In this document: in pieces, positions 35,301 through 49,400 of the stretch
Layout: each line of letters starts with the position of its first letter
Position numbering within the stretch: the stretch's first letter is position 1
NCBI RefSeq assembly: GCF_947507565.1
Contig: NC_089191.1
Span: 930,001 to 994,000, forward strand
From: Oscarella lobularis
Lineage: Eukaryota; Porifera; Homoscleromorpha; Homosclerophorida; Oscarellidae
DNA: 64,000 nt
Reading direction: 5' to 3'
Position numbers and translations under genes: made by a program
Notes under the pieces: model-generated
Seen by the model: only the letters and a program-made list of their open reading frames with translations
Databases searched by the model: none
Told to the model about the DNA's origin: nothing

Positions 35301-38300
35301 ATTAATTAATGCAGGGGTTAGAAGAACTTAACTGTAGTATATTAGGTAATGAAGGGCATACAAAATTTAATTTTTTAGCACATCTAACTATTCCTAATTT
35401 CTGTTGATTTTTCTGTGCTATAGCAAATCCTGTTTTGACGCCGCTCAATCTGGAGTTTCACATCGTATGCGCGACGGGCGAAGACATGTCGAATTGGGAA
35501 GGATACGGATGCTGGTGCGACCAATCGTCGTACGATCATCCTCTCTCCTTGCGACTTCCCGTCGACAATACCGACAAGTGTTGCCACGGTCACAAACTGT
35601 GCTACGACAAGGGGCCGGCAAATTGCGACTGTCACTCGAAATCGTACGGAGTTTATTCGCCGACGTGCGCCAGTTGGAAGGAGCAGAAGGGCTACTGCAA
35701 CGACGTCTATCTTCTCGATAGATCGGACTTGTGTCGTAAGCATTGCTGCGAGTGCGACTACAAGGCGGCTCAGTGTCTCAAGGACAATCTGCCTACCAAA
35801 CGAGATGACGTGTGGAAGGGCTGGCTCACGCCTAGCAAAGGCCAGTGCACGCCGACGTGCGGCAAAACCTCGCGTTGTCCTTGTGACAAGGGTATAAGCG
35901 TATATAATTAAAATTACTCTAATTTAATCTTGTATTTTTTCTAGAGTGTTCCGGTCATGGTGTCATAACTGGATACGGAATTGATTCCTTCTGCCTCTGC
36001 TTTCCGGGATGGCAGGGACGATGTTGCGATCAGGTGGACTGCTCGTGCCGAAACAGTCGCGGAAGCGATTGCTCGGGCAACGGCAATTGCAGAGCGGCGA
36101 GAAGAGACGGAAACCCGTCTTGCGGGTGCAGAAGAGGATGGAGAGGACGGTGCTGTAATCGAAGGATACCCGTTCGGCGTTCAGGCGATCCTCACATCGT
36201 CACAGCCGATGGTACGCACTTTTTTTGTATCCGTACTCTGTACTTCATTGTTTCCTGTAGGAAAGGAATTCGACTACTTTGGAATTGGCGAGTTTTGGGA
36301 CTGCCGCAGTTTGATTAACGATTTCGCCGCTCAAATTCGATTCTTTGGTCACAAGGGAACGTCGTTCGTTGGAGGCGTGGCACTGAAAACGGGCAACGTC
36401 ACGACGAGCATATTTACTCTTGACAGCGTCAGCGGGAAAGACAAACTACCCAAAATTAGGTAAGAATAGCTTGTTTCCAAGCATTTCAATATCTACGTCG
36501 ATTTCTTAAGAATTAACGGCACTTTGGTTTCGACGGATTGGTCAATGTATCCTTCCTCTTTCCAATTATCACCTGACGTTAGACTTTATGTTGAACCAAC
36601 GCGAGCAAATGGCTCGGTTTCTAACTTGGTCTTCCAATTCACCTCCGGCGCCGTTTACTCGGCCAACGTTCGTTTCTCTACCGCAATCAATAGGCAATAC
36701 TTGGACACAGAATTCGGCCCAACAGGCGACTATTTGCAGGAGACAGAAGGCCTATGCGGATACATGGACAACGACGAGACCAACGACTTCGTGGGACCAA
36801 AGGGTGAAAGCTATCAAAACAGCACGGATTTTGTTGAATCGTGTACGTATTACATAAGACGCCAAGTTGATTATTTTATTATGTCGTTCTTTGTGCGCAT
36901 AGGGAGGATTGCATCACGCGGCGTTTGGAGTCACGATTGGTCGTGGACTGATTCGAATTTTCACCCCGACGATGCTCTAGGTCCTGAGTACACAAACCCC
37001 TTTCATCATCCCGTATATGGTGTGAATCAGTTGTCTGCGAATGTCAGAGCGGTATGTTAGATGATATTATTTCTTACAATATCTCTATATAATTAATCTG
37101 CATAATGCAGGTGGCTGAAGCTAAATGCAAAGCTCTCGGAATTAGCGGCATATTGCTTGATAACTGTATATTGGATCACGGGCTCACTGGGGACGACAGC
37201 GTTTTGCAGCAACCGGCTTACAACCTGAGTAAGAGCACTGATTAAAAAGATATGCGTTTAAGAAGAACTCTTTTGGCAGAAAATTGTCCGAACGAGTGCT
37301 CCAATAGAGGCTACTGCTACAATGGGACGTGCGTTTGCATTGATTTGTGGACTGGGTCGGATTGCAGTGAAGGTACGGTGCTTGATATCCTAATCGGTGT
37401 TCTGGGACTTCTATCTTAATTAAAGGTGGCTGCTCGAACTGCCCAATGAACAGTCAATGCCAAAACGGATTCTGCGTATGCAATGTCGGATATTACGGAG
37501 AAAATTGCACTAAAGGTTAATCAGTTTGTCGTTTACACGTCAAAGTTGACTGTTTTCTCCATTGCAGCGCTGTGCAACGGTTTGAACAACTGCACGAGTG
37601 CTGTGCACGGTGTATGCGTCTCTCCCGACACTTGCAGCTGCAATCCGGGCTACACTGGCGCCGACTGCAGCCAGAAGACTTTCTGCACGCACGATTGCTC
37701 GGGAAAAGGAATCTGCCTCGGCAATGAGAAGTGCAGTTGCAACTTCGACTGGGCCGGATCGAAATGTGACGAGGCTTCTTGCGAAAGTTCCCTGTTCTGT
37801 TCAGGTAATCCAATCGTAGGGACAGTATCATTTTTAAAAGGTATAGGCACCCCTGCCGCCCCGAATAAGCGTAATTAATTAAGGAGAAGCAATAGCCATG
37901 TGCTGCGTTTGAGTATGAGTAACTGATTGCCCGTACTGCCGTCGTTACGTAAGCTCCACGCGCGTAATGCGTTTGCTCAATGTAGTGTGACAGGGCGTGG
38001 CATAAGCACGCACACAAGTTTCATTGTCGTCGTTTTCGCGTTCGTCGACCGATTTGCCATGTATTCGTGTTTTCAAAACGCGCAAATTGTTATCTAAAGT
38101 CTACTGGCAGTGTTTTACGTTTAAACGACGCACTTTTTGGTTGCGCATAGACGCAGTCAAGTGACCCCGCTACCGGTGGATCTATATGTACTCAAATTGT
38201 ACGGGTACTATCCGAGGAGGCGGGGGTCGTGACTGGTTAGGATGAAGGGACCTGGGCTAGCTCTCACTGAAGTGTTGGGCATCTATGGTCCGATGGTTCC

Positions 38301-41300
38301 TTGACACGGGCCACCATGCCCTCCTAGCTAGGAATTGCAACGAGCCCTACCTCTCAGACGGCACTCTGATAACGGGTTGGACCTCCATGTATCAAGTGTC
38401 TATATTTTTCGTTCTTTTAATTAATAACGTCTACTATACTATATATACGAAATGGGGCGCTTTTTTGAACGACGCGTCTGTTTGCTGCGCAAAGGGGCCT
38501 CAGTTCAAAATGCAACTAACATGGCTAGATAAATTGGACTATTGGAACAGTTGCTGTAGCTAGAAGGCAAAGCTACGTAAAAATTTATGTGTTACATGCG
38601 TTGATCAATGTGGCGTTGACAGGGCGTGGCATACGCACGTAGCACACGTTTCTTGTCCGTCGTTTCGCGTTCTTAGACCGATTTGCGACAAAAATCGTGT
38701 TTGCAATCTGCGCGAAATATTATTTGCGGTCGATTGGCGGCGTTTTCGGTTCGAACGTCGCACTTTTTGGTCGCGTATAGACGCAATGAATAACCTTGTA
38801 CCGGGTGCTCTATATCAACCCAAGCTGTACATATATCAAAACAGGAGACAGGGGTCGTAACAGGTTAGGATAAAGGGATCTAGGCTAGCTCTCCTCTATG
38901 TTGGGCACCTATGGTCTGATGGTCCTTTGACAAAGGTGATTGTCACGCCTTCCTGCCATGACTAATGAGCTCTACTCCTTAAGAAGGCACTCTGATACCG
39001 GGTTAAACCTTCATGGTTTGTGTCAGGTGTCATATATTTTACTTTTAAAAAGATTCCCGCGAACGAAAGGGGGTCCCAGCTTAGAGAGCAGACTAGCTTT
39101 GTCTTCTCTTCTATATACGGTTCTAAAGAAGACCGATCTTAATCTAAATGTTCTTCGCAATGCCATTTATATAGTATTTGAATTGGAGAGAATAACCAAT
39201 CTTTTTGTAAGAGGGCAAATAGACGCTTAGTGACTCTTTGTTTCTTAGGAAATGGCATGTGTTTGTCTAACGGAACATGTGCCTGCGTGTCAGGATGGCA
39301 GGGATCTGCGTGTGATCAACTCTCCTGCAGCGACTTGAACGATTGCAATGGAAACGGCGACTGCATCGGAGATAACCTCTGCAGTTGTTATACTGGTTAC
39401 ACGGGCGCCGACTGCAGTCTCACGACAATCTGTCCGGCCGTTGCTAACTGCAGCGAAAATGGAATTTGCTTGGACAATGCGACGTGTCTCTGCTTCTCCG
39501 GCTATTACGGCGATAACTGCGAAAAATTCGAGTGCACTAAAGGGTGCTCGGGACGAGGAACTTGTGAGGCTCCTGAAATATGTTCGTGCGTTCTCGGATG
39601 GACTGGGTCTGATTGCTCAACCCCGTCTTGCGAGCAGCTTCACTACTGTTCAGGTGAGACGAAATTAGACAGGACAAACATTGATTTCATATAATGATTT
39701 CTTTTATAGGACATGGTCGATGTGCCGGCGTGAATTTATGCGTCTGTGACGAAAATTGGATCGGTGCTCTTTGCAACACGTTCACGTGCAGTTCCAGCAA
39801 TCGTTCGGGTAATTGCTCTCTTCACGGTAACTGCTCTGCACCCGGTCAGTGTTCTTGTTCGTCGAATTACTGCGGAGACGATTGCGAGCACAGCGGTAAG
39901 TTTATTTATCATGTACACGTATGCTCAACTTAATTAATTTTCAGTCATTGATGAATGCAAACGGCTGAATCCTTGCAATCACACGTGTACGGACACGTGC
40001 GAGTCGTACATTTGCTCCTGTCTTGATGGGTATCAGCTGGAAGACGACGACGTGACGTGCACAGGTTAGCTTGAGCAGTCAGCAACCTTCTACTTAGCTA
40101 CAACAACCTTCTTAGATATAAACGAATGCAATAATACTGCCTTTTCGTTCCGGCTAAACAATTGCGATCAGCTGTGCACAAATACCCCGGGCTCCTATGT
40201 TTGCAGCTGTGAAAACGGCTATTACTTGGGCAAAGACAAAGGATCTTGTTTCGGTACGTTCGCACTGCACAGTTGTCATACACTACATACTCTCTTTTAT
40301 GCAGACGTTGATGAGTGCTCAACCGGTGTTCACAAGTGCGAGCAGCTGTGCAATAATACAGTTGGGTCGTACACTTGTTCGTGCCGTTCCGGCTTCGTTT
40401 CCAACAAAGACGGTGTTTCGTGTGACGGTAGAAAATCCATCTGAAATTTTTTTGTTACCTAATTACTCCGCTTCTTAGACGTCAACGAGTGCAGCTTAGA
40501 CATCGACGGCTGCGACGAAATCTGCACTAACAGCATCGGTTCCTACGTCTGCAGTTGTGATCCTGATCGCTTGTTGGGAGTCGATAGGAAATCATGCGAA
40601 GGTATTTAGTTTATATGATGTAATATTAACCTGTTCCTCAACTTCCTTTATTATAGATCCTCCAACTGCCAGCATGGCTAGCCTTTCACTTGGTCTAGTA
40701 AACGTAACCATCGTAAACACGACTGAAAACACCGTACGTTTTTGGCAAATCATTTCCTAAAATTTATTTCTAATTGTAATTGTAGTTGTCGATGATTGAA
40801 AACGTTTTCTCGCCCCTTGTCCAAAACGCCGTTAAGAACTACTGCGTCGAAGAAGAAGGAAACGACAATCCATGCAATATTATAAGGTACTAAAAATCTT
40901 TAGAGAAACAGCACTCCTATAATCAATAATGTTATGTATGTAGCGATGCAGAAGTGAAATTTTTCTACCATATGTACGCCTACATGACGGTATACAACGG
41001 CAGCGGATTGATGATCTCTTTATATGCATCAGTCTACAACGTGCAAACACGTCAAGTGCAGGTTGTACCAGCGACCCCACTAGCCCTTGCACTTCAAAGG
41101 AGCCTACCCAAATTCAAAGAAGCAAAGTTTGACGTCGTCGATATTACGGTTGGCTACCCAATGGCCACCACCGCGTCCGCCGATAGTTCTAGTCCGAGTG
41201 CCGAAACTACAGTTCAAGTCGTCGATGTTCCTGATGATGGTGAACTAAGTCAGTCAACACGTGTTACAATCATCGTCGTAGCAACGGTTGGAGGGACTAG

Positions 41301-41595
41301 CCTTGTTTTGCTAATTGCAATAACTGTGTTCTTTTTGACTAGAAGGTACATCTAGTGAGCGTCTTTCAAAATGTCTAAGTGTTTCTCTTTTAGCAAATCG
41401 TCAAAAAGAACGGGTGTCTTTGAACCTGGTTTTGAGCACACCGGCCACAAGGAAGGCATGGCGGTATCCAATCCGGTCTATGGTGACGATCCAGAGGATC
41501 ACGCTCTGTATGCAAATGCGGATGGAAAGGATGAGTATGTGGGAAAGGCTGAGTATGATAATGTGTATGATAACCTTGATTATGAAAATGCTTGA
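32394..41595 (+). CDS. Large mosaic receptor: LDLa, IgGFc-binding, EGF, PSI, PLA2-like, vWD, EGF, TM, YxN tail
   Basis: Twenty-three exons join without a phase error to 2047 residues. Exon 1 (32394-32439) is a signal peptide and 32502-32648 an LDLa module ([15 protein letters not shown]). One 1251-base exon (32943-34193) is an IgGFc-binding N-terminal domain. Exon 34414-35283 holds a calcium-binding EGF (DINECAPN), EGF-like repeats and a PSI module. Exon 35424-35891 is a phospholipase A2-like domain ([25 protein letters not shown]). Exons 35945-37051 hold vWD ([11 protein letters not shown], ending SWRIA); then come tenascin-like EGFs to 39895 and five calcium-binding EGFs to 40601. A SEA-like stretch, one membrane span ([20 protein letters not shown]) and a tail with NPVY and four YxN motifs follow. 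Nearly all introns up to the last EGF are phase 1, as in shuffled modules. No known animal protein with this order comes to mind. Confidence 0.88.
37967..38520 (+). repeat. Dispersed repeat family, copy A
   Basis: It lies inside the 1.44-kb receptor intron. It shares with copies B and C a start like tgctcaatgtagtgtgacag, a middle like tatggtccgatggttcc, and an end like gggttggacctcc. Ends are approximate, judged by eye. It has no coding capacity; possibly a SINE. Confidence 0.7.
38595..39090 (+). repeat. Dispersed repeat family, copy B
   Basis: Second copy in the same receptor intron and same direction: tgatcaatgtggcgttgaca, tatggtctgatggtcc, and accgggttaaaccttc. It diverges visibly from copy A, so the two are not a recent tandem duplication. 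Confidence 0.7.
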
Positions 41596-41994
41596 AGAAC
41601 TGGGTTACTCTTATTTTGTCATTTTTTTGTACGCTTTATTCTTTTGTTCTTTCAGTTGCTTCGTGCAGCACGGATAATTCTGTTTGGCCTTACAGCATTA
41701 TAATATCAAACGTTCCTGATTGAATGGAAGTACACAGCCACGATGTATGTGACCGCGAGCATGCGCTGCTGACGCATTCCTGGCTAGTTCTGGTCTGGCG
41801 AGTTCTAGAAGAGATAAGCAAAGGTAAGAAACGGACGCCGCTTTTTGCAGACGTAAATGGCGTAGTTCTAGTGTGCCCTTTTTCGGAATGATGCTGGATC
41901 GGCTAAACCCGGGGAGCGTCATTCCGTGTCGTATCTCACGTGAGCAACTGACCTTATAAGGCCTCTCAAGAAGACAGTGAGTCAAACCTGAACA

Positions 41995-43369
41995 ATGAAA
42001 CTTCTGTTCTTCTTCTTAGTTGGCTTTTTTCTAACCGACGTGTCTTCTCAGGTTATCAGCACGAACTCGATCTTTTGAAACTGTTAGTCATTTTTCTTTG
42101 CAGACATCCAATCCTGCGTGTGATCACAAACACATCGTCGGACCTCAAGGGCTACCGGGACCCGTAGGTCCTCAAGGTTTGCCTGGTACTATTGGTTCAC
42201 GTGGACCGCCTGGTCCACCCGGAGGAGCAGTGCGTCAAGTTGTCCGTCTAGCAAGAGAGTTTGTGAATAATCTTGTTTGGTAGGGTCCTGTTGGAGAGAG
42301 AGGGCTAGTGGGAGCTCGGGGAATCAAAGGTGACAAAGGAGACGGAGGGAATACCGGTCGACAGGTACTACTAGTAGAATAATTGGGAAACAATTTTGCA
42401 GCCACGTAAGAGGTTTTTTGCTAAAAGGGTACAACCGGAAAGGCTGGTGCCAAAGGAGAGAAGGGGAATCGAGGTTTTCCTGGCGTTACGGGACTTGAGG
42501 GTTCCAAGGGTGACAGGGGACACATTGGGCATCAAGGTCATAAAGGACAGGTGATGCTCTATTAGAAACGGATGAATAAATGTTGTTACATTATTTGTGT
42601 TAGAAAGGTGAAAAAGGCATCCAAGGTCTTCCTGGCGTAATGTCAATTGAGTTATTGCTACAGCAACTTGAAGATCTAGGAAGTATGGTTTTGAGCTTTA
42701 ACTTCTTATTTCAATGTAAATGTGTTTACAATATTAGTAATTGGCTGTGATTGCTCTTGTCTACATAAACGGTCTCCTCATCTTTCAAGTGGCGTTTTTA
42801 CAATTTTCTTTGAGGAAATTGGCCTAATTCCTGTCTATTGTGACATGGAGACCGACGGCGGAGGATGGACAGTCTTTCAAAGACGAAAGGACGGATCAGT
42901 CGATTTTAATCGTGGATGGAATGACTATGAAAGAGGATTTGGCGAGCTCAGTGTTGACTATTGGCTTGGCTTGGCTCGCCTTTATCAGCTCTTGGAGCTC
43001 AATGGAGCAAATGAATTAAGAATTGATTTGAAAGATGCCTCCTCAAGGAACAGTGCATATGCCAAGTACAGCAGCTTTAGTGTGGGAAATTCTAGTTCCA
43101 AGTACAGGCTGCGCGTTAGTGGTTACAGTGGTACAGCCGGGGATGCAATTGCAGCGTCTGGAGATCCACGTACAAACGCAAATGGAATGAATTTCTCTAC
43201 AAAAGATCAAGACAACGACGAGAGTCGTACTAATTGTGCTTCTTCTTGGAAAGGTGGATGGTGGTTTAAGGATTGTCAGCGTTCATTTCTGAATTCTATG
43301 AAGAGTCGTTGGTACAACTGGAAACTGTCGTCAGCTATGTTTTCTGAAATGAAATTCCGAAAAGTTTGA
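41995..43369 (+). CDS. Ficolin-like lectin (collagen stalk plus fibrinogen domain)
   Basis: Six exons (41995-42051, 42104-42229, 42284-42364, 42428-42550, 42604-42682, 42738-43369) give 365 residues. A signal peptide (MKLLFFFLVGFFLTDVSS) is followed by about 35 Gly-X-Y triplets carried on exons of whole triplets. A short linker (LLLQQLEDLG) leads to a fibrinogen domain: CDMETDGGGWTVFQRRKDGS, FNRGWNDYERGFGEL and WLGLARLYQLLE. The Ca2+ loop DQDNDESRTNC is intact. The ligand pocket reads WWFKDCQRSFLNS, so the usual CH of ficolins is CQ. Fits a secreted oligomeric pattern-recognition lectin; ligand choice may differ. Confidence 0.88.
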
Positions 43370-43632
43370 ATTGCATTGTAAGAAATGAAACGAAGTATTT
43401 GTTAAAGTTTGATATCATTACTGTATGTACGTGTTATTCATTGAGCACGTGTTGATTCAAGATCACTAGCGTCATTGCATGGGGATGCAGATACAATACA
43501 TATATTGACGTACGGCTAACATAGATCACCGTGGATAGATGTTGAGGTATTCGTAGAAAATCTTAGAGCTGCTACATAGTACCTCTCGAGCGAATCCGAA
43601 GTGAATCCGGGAGACTGACGATATACAGCCAA

Positions 43633-45171
<1,539 letters not shown>

Positions 45172-45422
45172 ATCAGTAAGTTTTTTGGATGGCTGCGTGC
45201 TGGCTATGATTTTAATTGATTCAGAAGTTGGCATAGTCACGCTTAATTAAGCTAAAGATGCAGCCTTAGCTGATCATATGCATAAAAGTAGATTGATGAC
45301 TGCACTTATCAGATGTGAGACCCTAGTCTAAGTCGAAACTAAAAAAACCGCAAGTGGTGAATTCCCTTTCTTTCTGACCTCCTGTTTCGATCCCACCAGT
45401 CAGTGTCTTCGTGACGTTTTCG

Positions 45423-46301
45423 ATGGAAGCTATACATCAGCTCGTTGCCTACTGTTTTATAATAAAGCTAGCCGTACTGCCTCTTTGCGCGGACGCTTTT
45501 CGCGGAAACGTGTCCCTGCCATGCTACAAGGACTTGTGCTTCAAATTGTGCGGTGAGATAATTCCTTCACTACTGAATTTGATAGTGCCACACTACGCAC
45601 TACGTACTGTATAGCTGATGGGAGCGACAAGTTCGATTACATTATATTTAAAGGAACGTGGCCAATTAGCTCAAATGAAAAAGTTCTCAAAGCAGAATTC
45701 ACGATGGGATTGCGTAAATTTCACGTAGCCGCACGCTACGACACCCGCTAACCCGGTAACGGCAATTGGGCAGGTCAAAGTCTGAGCGACATAGACTACA
45801 GCGCTGAAGCTGACCTTTCTTTTGTTTTCGGATCACGATATTCGGTGCAGTACCATGGCCACGTCTGTTGCGGGCATACCGGTGAGCCTGTTGATTGCAT
45901 CTACCAAGGAGGCTGTCCCTTAGAAGCTAACAGTACAGCACTCTTAATTAATTCATGAGTAGCGGTACAAACAGCTGTGTTTTGGCAGAGCCCTATTCAG
46001 TGTCTGTATCTTGGGCAACAGACTCTGTTCAAGACTTCTTTACTTTGCTCGTAAGTTTGAGTGATCTCTTTGGTAGTTTACTTATACTGCATGACAGGAG
46101 TAGAAACGAGGAACGGTTCGGGGAAGATTCTATCAAGGAAAAGAAGAGCTTCTCTGCGTTGAGGGATTTGTAGAAAACACTTCGAACATGAAAACTGAAT
46201 GAGGCGTTTTTTGGCAGCTTTCTGCTTTGATCTACAAATCTATTCTGAGCAGCTACATGGTGCATTGCCTGATGCTAAAACTGAAAACGGAATTGCTTTA
46301 A
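45423..46301 (+). CDS. Putative secreted Cys-rich protein, family unknown
   Basis: Five exons join in phase to 177 residues: 45423-45552, 45615-45713, 45774-45932, 45989-46050, 46218-46301. A signal peptide (VAYCFIIKLAVLPLCADA) precedes CYKDLCFKLC, then FDYIIFKGTWPISSNEKVLK, DIDYSAEADLSFVFGSRYSV and VCCGHTGEPVDCIYQGGC. I do not recognise the fold; a lipid-binding or beta-sandwich secreted protein is a guess. A straight reading hits a stop at 45750, removed by the small intron 45714-45773. The last exon is doubtful because another frame (ALPDAKTENGIALT) also looks protein-like. Confidence 0.5.
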
Positions 46302-46427
46302 CGTAAGGTAGAAAAGAAATGTTTATAAGATAGTTTCGGGAGAAAGCGGAAACGTGCACGACGTACGGGGACTAGTGGCAGATTGCGTAATATCTCGATC
46401 GACGGGTGAACCGGAATTGTTGCCGAA

Positions 46428-49400
46428 ATGACCTCTCTTGTGCTCCGAATCAACGTTGTCGAACAGAACAGCGTAAAAACTATTCAGGTGAGCACCAAAG
46501 GTCTCTCACCAGACACTAATAAGGGAGTCCGCAACGCCTCATGATCGCCCTTTCACGACCCCGTTCTCACAGTTCGAACCAAGCACGACCGTCTACAATG
46601 CACGCAATATCATTCGCGAGAAGATCAGTGGCAAAGGGCCCGAGGCGGGAGCAGGTAAGAAGACCGGAAGTAGACCGTAGACTATATTGTGTGCCTGTAC
46701 ATGTGCGGCAGCCCACGTACTATAGTAGGCTTTTACTTCCCTCCTACCATGAATTTCGCGCGCTTGGTCTAAACTCTAGCGCTGATTCGCTGGTCGATCT
46801 ACACTCTATTGGCTTCTGCACGAACGCGCGCGCGCCTTCGCTCCTTATTTGGTAATTTTGGTTGTTCCAATGTACGCTCGTTCGATTGGAACTCGTGCAG
46901 GCAGCGCAACGTAACGCTGCGCTTCCAACCGTCGAGCCACCTTTCTATAAATAGCTAGTGGGTGTTTTTCACGCTCACTCGTCGCTCGTCTGCTGTAGAA
47001 CAAAGCTACGGACTCTTTCTGCCCGACGAAGACCCGAAAAGAGGCGTATGGCTCGAAAGCGAACGAACGCTCGACTACTACTTTCTCAAAACGGGTGTAA
47101 GATCGCGGAAATGAGACGTCGTAGAAAGGAGCCTCCTGGGCCCCTCCCCCCTTCGAGACATCGTGTTTTAGGATCTGCTTGAATACAAAAGCAGAATGCG
47201 CCAGGCTCGCGTGCGAATGATGGACGAGTCGCTCAAAACCTTTCTAGTATTTGAAATTTCAAAAATGAGATAATGTTTAATTGATTTAAAAATTCAGGTT
47301 GATGATACGTTCGTTGTCGATCAGCTCGTAAAGATCGTGTGCGAGCGAATTGGTGCAAAGAAATTGAATTTTGAAATTTTTGATTTTAATTTAATTAATT
47401 CTAAAGGAATTACGAATTTTGAAGAATTTTCTTTGGTATGCGAGGAAGAAGAAACCGCTCTCAAGAAGGTGATGTCTCCCATAGCCTTTGAATTATTTAA
47501 TCAATTAATTAGTACTATATTTTTAGGCTCCTTCGCAGGTGAGAGATCAGAAGAGAATGGAAGCCTTGAAGAAGAAACTTCACACACAGGATGACGGTAC
47601 CAAGTCCTATATTTATTCATTTATATTTATTTATGTATAGTCAATTGGCTTGCTCACGACGAAACGTTGAGATTGCAAGGAATATCCGAATCCCAAGTTC
47701 TACTCTTGAGGTACACCTCACCACACAAAATTTTGACGTCACCATGTTTGAATTACTTTTTCATAGGAAGAAGTTTTTCTTTTCCGATCAGAACGTCGAT
47801 CGCAACGACCCCGTCCAACTCAATCAGCTCTACGCTCAGGCGAGAGACGCAATAGTCGACGGCACTCATCCTTGCGCCTTCGACGAGGCCGTCAATCTGG
47901 CGGCACTCCAATGCCAAATAGTGTTCGGCAAACACGATCCATCGAAACACAAACCAGGATATCTGACCGAAGAGTCAGACTTTCCATATAGGACCTTCTA
48001 TGACTGACTTACGTTTTATGTACAATAGACTTGGAAGCTATTTGCCTAAAGAATACGTCAAAGTGAAAGGAGCGGAGAGACGCGTGTTCGCCGAACACGC
48101 CAAGTTCACGGGACTCTCTCAATTGAACGCGAAATTTCGCTACATCCAAGTCGTCCGCTCGCTCAAAACATACGGCGTCACTTTCTTTCTCGTCAAGGTA
48201 CGAACGAATCTAATCGGATAATATATAAATGTCTATATTTTTTTATGTAGGAAAAGATGAAGGGTAAGAACAAACTCGTTCCTCGCCTCTTGGGAATCAC
48301 GCGCGAGAGCGTGATGCGCGTCGACGAACGAACGAAAGAGGTGCTAAAGACGTGGCCCCTGAACACCGTTCGTCGTTGGGCCGCGTCGCCGAACAGCTTC
48401 ACTTTGGATTTCGGCGACTATTCGCAGTCCTATTACACGATGCAGACGACGGAAGGCGAACAGATATCGCGCCTCATTTCTGGATATATCGATATCATTT
48501 TGAAGAAGGTTAGCGTTAGCGATTACGTAGACTATATAGTACTTATGTTCTTTTATATAATAGAAACGTGCTACGGACAGACAGGTGCCCGAGTTCGAAG
48601 ATCGGTCGACAGCGACTGAATACTGGATTCTTCCGGGGAAAAAAGCTCTGCAAATTTCCATTGCAAATAGCCTTCAAACGGCCAAAGCGACCGTAAACGA
48701 CTGCGAAACGGCGACGCACTTGTCGCCTCTGGGCGACGATCCGCAGTCGTTGACGTGGAAGCAGACCGCCTTGGACGTGTCGCGGCACAACGTGGCGTCC
48801 CAATTGGCTGCTATAACGGCGTCGGCCGCTCGAATGGTCGCACTCATTGAAGGTATTCGTTTATTTATATATAATTAGTTTTATGTATCTTTTTCTTAGT
48901 TGGTCCTAATGATATCGACTATACGGCCGTTGGCGCCACGGTGACGACTCTGTCGTCGAATCTGACCGAAGTAGCCAAAGGTGTCAAGATGATAGCCGCT
49001 CTAGAGAAAGACAGCCAGAATGGGGATGAGCTTCTTGGAGCAGCTCGTAATCTTGTCGACGCATTGAGAAGACTCCTCGCGTCAGCTGAGTCAGAGCCTC
49101 AGGCAGGAAGCTAATGATTATATTTAATAATATATTAATAGAAGTGTTGGTGGTCTTTTTTAATACTGTATTGTTGGTGGTCTTTTTTTTTTAGAATCGT
49201 GACGCTCTTTTGGACGCTGCTGCCGTGCTTGGATTGTCTAGCATGCGTCTAGTTCTCCTAATGGGAGACTCCGACGTTTCTCAGGACGTCTATGACGCTC
49301 TTCTCGTCAAGGCGAAAGCGGTTGCATTGGCTACGTCAGAGCTTGTGCAGAATGCAAAGAGCGTCGCGGAAAAGTGCTCGGACGCGTCACTCCAGGCCGA

